Below, one piece after another: positions 32,052 to 41,092 of a stretch of DNA of 64,000 nucleotides. The stretch comes from Branchinecta lynchi. Taxonomy: Eukaryota; Arthropoda; Branchiopoda; Anostraca; Branchinectidae. Under the pieces are notes generated by a model, which had not been told where the DNA came from, ran no database searches, and saw nothing but the letters and a program-made list of their open reading frames with translations. A program made the translations under genes and the position numbers. Within the stretch, counting starts at the first letter, position 1, and each line of letters starts with the position of its first letter. Location of the stretch: positions 18,370,030 to 18,434,029 of the forward strand of contig JAKZAP010000016.1 of the NCBI GenBank assembly GCA_023053575.1, in the 5' to 3' direction.

Positions 32052-33010
32052 GTAGTTTTTATGGCACTTGCCTTCCGGCCAAGTGCCATATACCGATCAC
32101 TTTTCCGTCGGTCTGTCGGTCGGTTGGTCGGTCTGTTAGTCCGGTGTTTGCGAGTTAGGGTACTTCCAGATATGCTATGACGATGAAACTTGGCAGGCAT
32201 ATTAGGGACCCGACCAAACTAAGTTGAAAATAGTCACTTCCCCGATACGATCATCGTGGGGGGAGGAAGGGGAGCCGGAATTTAGTGGCATGCATAACTT
32301 TCGAACCGGTTATCGGATCTTAATGAAATTTGATATTTGGAGAGACGTCATGTCTCAGATGTTCCCTTTCAGGTCCGGACCGAATCCGATGGATGGGGGG
32401 GGGGGGGGCGGAATTCATATGACAATCTTAGAGTGGAGGGATCGGGATGAAACTTGGTGAGAGGAACAAGCACAAGCCGTAGGTACATCATTGGCAGAAC
32501 CGGACGGGATTCGTGCACTGTGGTGGGAGTTGGAGGGGGGGGGAGGTCGGAATTCCGGTGATACGGAGTTAAGTTACTTCTAGGTGGGCTGGGACAGTGA
32601 AACTTGGCAAGCGTACCAGGGACCCGACCAAACTAACTTGAAATAGTCACTTCCCCGGTCCGACCACCGTGGAGGGAGTGGAGGGAAGGGGAATCCGCAA
32701 TCTAGAGGTACGTATAACTTTGGAACGGGTGATCAGATCTTAATGAAACTTGATATTTGGAAAGACCTCGTGTCTCGGATGTCCCACGTGAAGTCCAACC
32801 GGGTCCGATAATTGTGGGGGAGGGGAGTCAGAGGGGGAGCCGTAAATCTTGTGATACGCTAAGAGTGGAGCGATTGGGATGAAACTTGGTGGGAAGAACA
32901 AGCACAAGCCGTAGATTCATCAGTGACAGAACTGGATCGGGTTCGAGCACTGTGCGGGGAGTTAGAAGGGGGGGTCTGGAATTCCGGTGATCACCAGTTA
33001 AAGTACTTCC
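32052..33010 (+). mobile_element. K-family repeat K1 (hairpin plus about 400 bp units)
   Basis: Opens with the hairpin ATGGCACTTGCC..GGCCAAGTGCCAT, then a GTCG/GTCT-rich run, then two and a half units of a roughly 400 bp repeat holding GATGAAACTTGG, AGGGACCCGACCAAACTAA, CGATAC/CCGACC..CGTGG and a G-rich tract. The complementary arrangement is at 54340-55975. No recognised protein. Confidence 0.65.
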
Positions 33011-34440
33011 AGATGTGCTAGGACCATGAAACTTGAACATTAGAGACTTGACATGATTAGAATATTTTTGCCTCATGGGTTTTGCTTATAACTGAATTTC
33101 TTAAAGTACAAATGATACTTTTGATTAAAATATACATTTCATTCTCCCGATGAGCTCATCATCATTTTTGCTTCAAGAGTTTTGATTACAGATGAATTTT
33201 TAGCGCACCTAAAGTGCATCATCACAGCCAAATGCATTACCAAACGATACGTTCTCGTGATTTCCAAGGACCCATTATCTCAAGGGTTTTGCTTACAAAT
33301 AATCACAACAAACCCACGAACTGAAGAATTCCTACTTTCATCCTCTGACCCAGCCTTGCAAGTGCCATATGAGCTTGCAGCTCTTTTTTAAGTTCCTTGA
33401 CAGTTTCTGAGTGACTCCTTGAATGTACGGGAGGTAAAGACGGGCGTTCTTTTCTTCTGGTTTGTTACTGCTAGGACTGCTAGTGTTGTTTTTCGACCAG
33501 TTGTATTTGTTGCCATAAAGTACGTCTCCAGGGGGGCTCAGTTCAAGTGTCTAGGAGGGTTTCGTCGGAAATTTTGATTTCTGCTTGGTATGAATCGTAA
33601 AGGCGAGTCCTGTCGTTGCGAGTGTGTTTTCTGTATACCGAGCAAATGAAATTTATTTTTCCATTAGCGATCAACACGTCTAGATATGGAAGCTTCGGGT
33701 TGCCATTTTCAAATTCGGTGGTGAACTGGATTTGTCGGGTTTTTGACCCTCCCAGGCTGTAAAGCCATCAACGTAACGTTTGTGAAAAAACGGGGAATAA
33801 TGGTGCGATTCTGAAAGGAATTTGTTCAATTTTTCTCTGGGTTAGTTCTGGAAGTCCTTGAAAAATAGAACTCCCCATTGCAGCTCCCTCGTGTTGCCAG
33901 TCGAAGATGCCCATCTAAGGGAAGTATGTGGATTCCCAGACGACCTTGAAACCTTCTAAGATTTCCATTATTGACAGGGGAGTTTTTTCATCCAGTTCGG
34001 AGTAATTTTCGAGTGCCTCTTTGAGAGTCTTTGGGGTTGTCTTTTGGGTTTCTTGTGTCACCGGTTACTTCCTTAGTTCCTGGACGAAGTCAGCAAAGTT
34101 CGTTGTGAGGTGTGGTCCTGAATCTAGAAGTGGCGTGAACAGTGTGGCCAAAAAATCTGTCTAATTTATTCGTGGCTTCCATTGGGTGGAGGTCTCGTCC
34201 TGCTTTATGTACTTTTGCGGCTCCGTAGAAATGAGGGGCTACTGGTTCAGTAACTTTCAGAGACTGTTTCTGAAATATTGACATAGGGAGCTTTTCTATG
34301 AGGTTTCTCGCCTCCTTGTCAATTGTTGGGGTTGGATCTTCTGCTACCTGAATGTAAACGTCCTTGTCTGCTAGAAGGTTTTGGATTCGTACCTGGTCCG
34401 AGGGGTTGCTCACTCCCAAAAACGATGTACACCAAGTGGC

Positions 34441-34635
34441 GCGTGCCGCGGTGCCGAGCCGGTGCCGCGGTGCCGTGCCGGTGCCGTGCCGGTGCCGTGC
34501 CGGTGCCGAGCCGGTGCCGCGGTGCCGAGCCGGTGCCGTGCCGGTGCCGCGGTGCCGTGCCGGTGCCGAGCCGGTGCCGCGGTGCCGTGCCGGTGCCGAG
34601 CCGGTGCCGTGCCGGTGCCAAGCCGGTGCCGAGGT
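34441..34635 (+). repeat. GC-rich minisatellite at the H4 left end
   Basis: Imperfect iterations of an 11-12 bp unit GGTGCCGTGCC, with GAGCC and GCGGT variants, about 17 copies. It is open in all frames simply because the unit avoids stops, so the arginine/alanine-rich frames are not genes. Confidence 0.85.
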
Positions 34636-35039
34636 TTTTTTTACTTCAAATTACAGTATTGTGATAAAGCACGATTTCTGATGTACATGTAAACAAATTT
34701 CATCAGATATTGGCCGAGAATGAAGTCGGCAATGTGTGTTGAATACAAGAGCTAGCAGCTCATATGGTACTTGCAAGGCTGGGTCAGAGGATGAAATTTA
34801 GGAATTTGTAAATTCTTGGGTTTCTTGTGTTTAATTATAAGCCATACCCTTGAAATAAGAATGATTGTGGGCCCTTGGAAATCAAGAGAATGATCTGGTG
34901 AAAAGTATTTTATTTTTGCACTTTAAGGGCACTAGAAATTCATGTGAAAGCAAAACCCTTTAGGCAAAAGTGACTATGGGCTCATGGGGATCACGTAGTT
35001 GTATATTTCGCTCAAACTAATGCAACCTATAATACTAAT

Positions 35040-35400
35040 GCAACCTACTTCCGTAATCATCACATATATTTCTAAACCCGGAGACCCACATTTCGTGCGG
35101 TACATTCTAACCCCTCTAACAAAACCTCGCTGATTTTCTCACTTGCCGTGTTTTGCTACCTTCGATGTGTATCACGCTGTCGACGGTTCGACACGGTTGC
35201 GCGACGGTTGTCTACGAGAATTTTTTCCATCAGGAAAATCGGTTATGCAAATTGTTTCCCTTTTTCGCTAGAAGTCAACGGGTCTCGGAAAAGGCTTAAA
35301 ACAGCCAAAACAGTTAGTTATTTATTGAAAGCACAGCATAGTTAAAGTATTCAAATACTTTAAAATACTGTAAGTTGAAGAGAGATTAGTGCGAGGGGTC
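35040..35400 (+). repeat. Dispersed repeat X, copy 1 (inside H4)
   Basis: Matches 56090-56440 in order: ACCTACTTCCGTAATCA, TTTCTAAACCCGGAGACCC, GATGTGTATCACGCTGTCG, CGGGTCTCGGAAAAGGC, GTGCGAGGGGTCCTTTAA. Noncoding. Confidence 0.7.
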
Positions 35401-35849
35401 CTTTAAGGGAGCTGGAAATTCATTTTGAAGCAAAACCCTTGTTTCACAAATAATCATGGGCTCATGGGGATCATGAAAATATATGTTTTGCTCCAAAGTA
35501 TTTTCTGTACTTTGTGGTTATGATGAGTACTTTAAGGAATGTGGTTGGCTCTATAAAAGAATTTATGAACCAATCTTTTCCTTCCTTGACTACCTACTTA
35601 GGCTAACTGGTACATATATTTAGCCACAGCAAGTGCATGAAAATGGCAAAGTTCGAAGCACGAACGTTCAAATAAGCATACCTCTATTGCACTCCCAGAG
35701 TGTCTGATGGGGAAATTGACTTTTTCCAAGTTAAATATGCCTGCCAAGTATCATTCTTAGCACACTCTACAAATATAAAAAAAAGATTGGTCGCCACTGA
35801 ATTACCTTCACCAGAAGCAAAATATACTGAAGCTGACTCAAGTTTTGGG

Positions 35850-36440
35850 CGATATTCGATACCGATAACGATATATCCATGTATCGGACAAAATATCGAT
35901 ATCAAAAGTAAATATCGATATCGATAACGATATTTGTTCATTCGTAAAGATTGCAATTAATCCAACATAACCCACACTTATATATACGAAATTGGAGCAA
36001 TGTGTATTCCGCAATTCCTTTCTTATTTATCCGGAGTTCGAGATGATCCAGTATGCGATATATCGGATATCGATCGATCGATATATCGCACCAAATATCG
36101 ATATCAAAACGTAAATATCGCTATCGAAAACGATATTTGTTCATCGTAATTATTGTAAATAATCCGAACTAACCTACACTTATATATCCGAAATTGGACA
36201 ATATGTTTTCCCTAATTCATTTCTCATTTATTCTGAGTTTGAAATGATCCAAGATGCTATTTAATAAAAATTTGGTTCTTAGATTTTGGCGAAACGAAGC
36301 ATGGTAAGCAAATATCAATATCGATATATCGCTTATCGAATATCGAAAGTGAAAATATCGATATATCGATTGTTGAATATCGAAAGCGGAAATATCGATA
36401 TATCGATTATATAATATCGAAAGTGAAAATATCGATATAT
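35850..36440 (+). repeat. ATCGATAT-rich repeat, two about 190 bp units plus palindromic run
   Basis: Units at about 35885-36075 and 36095-36265 share AATATCGATATCAAAA, GATATTTGTTCAT, CTTATATATnCGAAATTGG. The flanking runs are alternating ATCGATAT palindromes (to 36440) able to form cruciforms. All inside H4. Confidence 0.7.
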
Positions 36441-36657
36441 CGAAAAATCCAAGTATCGCCAAGCACCAGTACCAAACCATGGTTGACCACTTTGCGCATT
36501 TGGTCAACAGCATCTCCTCATATCTAGTTCAGCTTCTTCTTCGGTTGCATGTTTTCAATAATTCTTTCATTCAAGTACCTTCGTTATTGGGCGCCAGATA
36601 CCAGATACCAGATGGCGAAGAGTAATCTGCAGAAAATTTGTCCGTGGCCGGAAAAAT

Positions 36658-36870
36658 TGTCGCCGGTGCCGTGCGGTGCCGTGCCGGTGCCGTGCGGTGC
36701 CGTGCCGGTGCCGTGCGGTGCCGTGCCGGTGCCGTGCGGTGCCGTGCGGTGCCGTGCGGTGCCGTGCCGGTGCCGAGCCGGTGCCGCGGTGTTGCGCCGT
36801 TGCCGTGCCTTTGCCGTGCCGGTGCCGCGGTGCCGTGCCGGTGCCGTGTCGGTGCCGTGTCGAGGTGTAC
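36658..36870 (+). repeat. GC-rich minisatellite at the H4 right end
   Basis: About 19 iterations of GGTGCCGTGC / GGTGCCGTGCC, same strand orientation as the left array, ending GTCGAGGTGTACACCGG as in H5. Direct, not inverted, arrangement of the two arrays indicates independent or copied expansion within the element. Confidence 0.8.
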
Positions 36871-37194
36871 ACCGGTGGCGGAGAGTGAGCAACCCCTCGA
36901 CCTGGTCAAGGACGAAGATGGAGTTGTCTTTATCGGATTTGGTTGTGATGATGGAGTCATCGTCCTTTCATTTCCTCAAAGCGTTTTCTTCTTTTGGGAG
37001 GTTAGCTTTTAGCGGAGTGTCTATCCGGGACTGGAGTAAGTTGGCGGCATACCCTTACTTTATCACAATCTTCTAATTTTGCGTCTTTGTGGAACAGGCC
37101 TGTTTCAAAACTTGCGATGAACTCTGGCGGCTCTCAAGGCGTAATGTTGAATTTCTGTAAATGATCTGTATATGACTTTTGCTTGTAATTCACA

Positions 37195-37562
37195 CGAAGT
37201 TTCGTCTCAGTTACTCCACTCTAAACGTATCACAGGATTTGCGGTACCCCTCCCACACACACATATTCCTCAGATCCGGTCCGGACTTGAAATGGGATAT
37301 CTGAGAAACGAGGTCTTTCCAAATATCAAGTTTCATTAAGATTCGATCACCCATTCGAAAGTTGTATAAACATCAAGATTCCACTTTCCCCTCCCTCCAC
37401 GTCCCCCACGATGGTCGGATCGGGGAATTTGACTATTACCAAGTGAATCTGATTGGGTCCTGTCAAGTTTCATCCTCCTAGCACATCTGGATGTACCCTA
37501 ACTCGTAAACGTTGGACCGACAGACCGACGGAATTGCGATCGATATATCGCACTTGGCCCGA
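37195..37562 (-). repeat. K-family fragment K2
   Basis: Contains CCAAATATCAAGTTTCATTA, CCCACGATGGTCGGATCG, ACATCTGGATGTACCCTAAC and ends GCACTTGGCCCGAAGG, the K terminal hairpin with eroded pairing. Confidence 0.6.
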
Positions 37563-37574
37563 AGGTCAAGAAAA

Positions 37575-38168
37575 TAAGTTTCAGATATGGATTCAGCATG
37601 TATTTTTACCGTAACATCGAACGTCAAACCAGCTTCAGATGAAACCTTGAGTTTGAACACTTTTCCGGTTTGGACCGGATTTCGTCCGAACTTTTTTTCC
37701 GGTCAAAAAAACAAGTTTTAGATATGCGTTCAGCATGTCTTTTAATCCCAATATCCAACATCCACCCAAACATCCAATATGTCTTTTTATCCGAAAAATA
37801 GCCCCTCTAATCGACCTCAGATCCGGGCTTTCACCGGATTGCGGGCGAACCATTTTTTAGACGAGAAAATAAGTTTCAGATATGGATTCAGCATGTCTTC
37901 TCGCCCCTAAATGGACCATTTTGTTTACTTTTAAAAATTTCAGTTTCGATCCTTAATTTGAACCCCCTCCTCCACCCCTAAATATAAGGCTACGAAGCCC
38001 ATCTACAAAGCTGACCCGTACTTGGTCCAAAGAATCCCTGTACCAAGCTTCAACAACTTATCTCAACTCCTCCGAGAATTATCTTGCTGACAGATGGACG
38101 GACGGACAGACGGACAACCTCTGCGAAGTCATAGGTATCCCTCCACTTACGTTTTGGGATCCCAAAAT
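37575..38168 (+). mobile_element. G-family element G8 (5'-truncated, diverged)
   Basis: Three diverged 120 bp units (CAGCATGTCTT, CCGGTTTGGACCGGATT), then AACCCCCTCCTCCACCCC, (GACG)n near 38097 and the end ACGTTTTGGGATCCCAAAAT. It joins the K2 fragment directly. Confidence 0.65.
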
Positions 38169-39700
38169 GTAGGATAGCCAAGCAAAAGAAAGGTAGTCCG
38201 AAACACAAGATAGACCTGTTGGCCTACCGAGTCGTCCAACACGAACAATATTAATAATTCAATATTTGATCCAGACAATTGGGTCTTGTCTTCGCCACAT
38301 CCAGTCTTCGCCAGACTCCTTGAACATTTTTACTATTGAAATTCAGAAACAGATTAAGACCAAAAAGAGAAATCTGAGAAAATTAAGTTCAGATATGGAT
38401 TCAGCATGTTTGACTGGTATGAAATCTGAGGACCCCTAGCCTAAAATCTGGCCTTTTTCGGAAAAAAGACCCACCCACCCCCGCCTGGCTGGTATGAAAT
38501 CTGAAACCGCTAGGGGTACCCCAATACCCGCCGAAAAAATCTGCATAAAAAAAAAATATTGCACACACCACCCCCAATAGCAGGGTGTGTAGCATATCCT
38601 TCGATTCCAAATTACAAGTTTAGAACTATGCTGTACTTCTTTTATTATTATCACGAAGACTATCCAAGTAAAAAGCTTATTTCAGCACACGTGAAGGATT
38701 TTCTTAAGTTTTTGACCTCGGAAACACTTCAGCATCAGATTTCAAGTAAGCCTTTGCAGTTGGCCAAATAATGTCTAGTCTTCTACTTGTGCTTTTAGCG
38801 GGACGACGGAAAAATTGACGGTTTTTCATTTTTGTCTCTGCCCTCCTGCTCGTCGAAGACAGCAGAAGTCCAGCGACTTATTTTTTAGCATACGTTCTCG
38901 AGGCTTGCTGTAGCCTTAAAAGGTCGGCCTTATCTTTTCTTAAATATTGCCACTGACGCCTTATTTCTTGAGCACGAGTGCAAGAAACGGGACAAACTCG
39001 TGAAGAAAAGTGCCCGTAGGGACAAGCGTCATTTTATAGAGATGAATGCTCAGATGGCAGAAGAGGCATCAAAAAGAGGGGACTCAAGAGCTTTCTACAA
39101 AACCACGAACGAGATAATCGGAAAGCGGCCTTTCGTGGACCGACCTGTAAGGGATCCGAGCGGCCGGCTAATCACTGACCCCGAAAAGATCGGCGAAGGC
39201 TAGCAGTAAGCTCTGACCCACCCTCTTCAGCCAAAATCACTGGTGCCCCAAAAGAAGCTAAAACACGGCAAGTCGTCCGGAGAAGACCGTATCGCATCTG
39301 AGATGCTGAAGTGCTCTGTAAACGCCTGCCTAATAGTTTGAATGACACTCTTTAACCTGGTATGGGAAACCGAAAAGGTCCCCCGTCAGTGGACAAGGAG
39401 TACTCTAGTCAAATCTTTAAAAAGGGCGATTCCACTAAGTGTGAAAACTGGCGAGGGATCAGCCTGCTCTCCATTCCTGGCAAGCTCCTGTCCACCATCC
39501 TACTGAACCGCATACAGCCAGCAGTCGACAACGGTGCTTACACTTCTCCTGATTTATCAGGAGATGTACGTTTTTTGAGGGCTCCTACTGATTTATTTTT
39601 GAGTCTCCTGATCTACTGATTTTCTACTGATATTTTGCTGTTTAACTTAATTTCTTCCTGATTTTTCGGAATAGCTATAATCTTAATAATTATTTTGTCA

Positions 39701-40240
39701 ACCTGACCTGGAGGCTGTAACTGTAACCGAAGTTATACGTTTCTGTTAGGCACAGAAATATACTTTATTTTCCCCAAGCATTCCTATATTTTTCAAATGA
39801 GCAACCTCCTTGCAGATTCTGTGGGGGAGGAATGGACTTCGAGAGACTGGTTGTAGCGGCGGCATCTCAAAAGGCGTATTAAAATGGGGAAGTCAATTAT
39901 TATTTTACAAGTAATGCGCTGATACGGTTAAACACGTTTAGGTTCTTCCTTTTTAATAATAACTTTGTCGACCTGACCTGGAGGCTGTAACTCATCACCG
40001 AAGTCTTACGTTTCTGTTCGGCACAGAAATATATTTTATTCTCCCCCAGCATTCCTAAACTTTTCAAATGAGCAACCTCTTTGCAGATTCTGTGGGGCAG
40101 GAATGGACTTCGAGTGACTGGGTGTAGAGGCGGCATCTCAAAAGGCGTATTAAAATGGGGAAGTCAATTACTAGTTTACAAGTAATGTGCTGATACGGTT
40201 AAACACGTTTAGGTTCTTCCTTTTTAATAATTTTTTTATT
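39701..40240 (+). repeat. Tandem duplication, unit about 270 bp
   Basis: ACCTGACCTGGAGGCTGTAA starts at 39701 and again at 39971; the units share CGTTTCTG, GAGCAACCTC, GCAGATTCTGTGGG, CATCTCAAAAGGCGTATT and ACGGTTAAACACGTTTAGG. About 93% identical by eye, all within H3. Confidence 0.8.
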
Positions 40241-40819
40241 CTTTTGAAGATGGCGTAGCATATTTTCAAATTAAAAAAAAAAAAAAATCTTTGGGCTACG
40301 ACAATGGGCTCCAATCGGTTTAATAATTCCACTTGGCGACAGTAATATTTCCTTAAACTCTTGAACATCACTAGCTCTTTCAAAAACAAAATATTCATGC
40401 AAACTTTTCCAGTTACCTTCCAAAATTTTTTGTTTAATCGCTGCTAGTCATAATTATTATTTTCATTATAATTTGTACATATTTTCTCTCGGTGTCAGCA
40501 GATCTGTAAATCATCAAACCACTCACAAGAATTCCAACCCTATCACGACATATGAAAAATAACTCCACCAGACACAAAATCATGAAAACTAGAAAATATT
40601 TAATAATCAAATATTTAAAAGTACAATATTTATTTTATGCAATAAATTTTAATTATATCGTAAAAGATAACATTTTTTTTAAAACTATAATCTTCATGAG
40701 GATCGTTTCCAGGGTACTTGTACTTTAATACTGATTTTAATCTTAAATTTGCTATTCCTTTTTAAAGAGTCCTTCCTCCATAGGTTTTTCCCTTCAATGG
40801 CCTATCAAGCTATACCTAA

Positions 40820-41092
40820 ATATTCCTTCAGCCCAAGCTGACTGCAAATATAGTTGATAGTGGACAAAGTGATACGTCAGCTGAATTTTGTTCCAGCGAT
40901 ATTTTGGTCCTTCTTGGCAATGGTCTTCAGGCTCTAACCGCTAGAGCTTGGAATTGAACTCAAGCTGAGAACTGAACTTGGACTTCCCAGCTTGAGTGGT
41001 TTGAGCCGGAAGAGAACCCTTGCCAAGCTCTAATAAAGTTCATTTGACGTACCCGTTTGCTACTATCCACTCTACACCTATACAAATATTCC
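40820..41092. mobile_element. J-family fold-back J7 inside H3
   Basis: Starts TATTCCTTCAGCCCAAGC, minus-strand core CTGAAGACCATTGCC then AAGAAGGACCAAAATATCG (40901-40930). The centre has AAGCTTGG/AAGCTGAG repeats, then a shortened plus-strand arm GAAGAGAACCCTTGCC, TTGACGTACCCGTTTGC and GAGTGGATAG in complement. Confidence 0.7.

Larger units (their letters stand above)
34399..36899. mobile_element. 2.5 kb element H4 inserted in the Penelope-like ORF
   Basis: Ends are CGAGGGGTTGCTCACTC and its complement GAGTGAGCAACCCCTCG. A perfect 8 bp duplication ACCTGGTC lies at 34391-34398 and 36900-36907; removing the element rejoins the reverse-transcriptase frame. Next to each end is a GC-rich array. 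The middle holds a repeat shared with 56090-56440, an inverted copy of 33270-33390 (at 34745-34860) and ATCGATAT-rich units. The duplication length suggests hAT or another 8 bp superfamily, but the ends are not classic CAGGG. No transposase. Confidence 0.85.
33390..37110 (-). pseudogene. Penelope-like element reverse transcriptase, interrupted by H4
   Basis: Reading the minus strand: KSDKDNSIFVLDQV (36960-36908) continues across the H4 insertion into RIQNLLADKDVYIQV, EDPTPTIDKEARNLIEKLP and PHFYGAAKVHKAGRDLHP (about 34398-34180). Then come LENYSELDEKTPLSI, WESTYF, HEGAAMGS (about 33890), KRYVDG (catalytic RYVDD reads VDG, near 33775), LPYLDVLI and VYRKHTRNDR (about 33680-33610), and NARLYLPYIQGVTQKL (about 33430). 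This order (KADKG.., YG.PKxHKxG.PLRP, QxxGxAMGSP, RYVDD, LPFLDV, YRKxTHTDR, LPYVxGxS) is that of Penelope-like elements. Stop codons and frameshifts are present; no GIY-YIG domain was found. Inactive. Confidence 0.8.

Noticed and set aside
34319..34692. Overlapping 100-113 codon frames on both strands rich in Arg/Ala/Pro/Cys
   Set aside because: They are all translations of the GGTGCCGTGCC minisatellite, which lacks stop codons in every frame.
36549..37076. 175-codon plus-strand frame and its minus-strand shadows
   Set aside because: Produced by the second GC-rich array; the part after 36900 overlaps the Penelope-like frame on the other strand.
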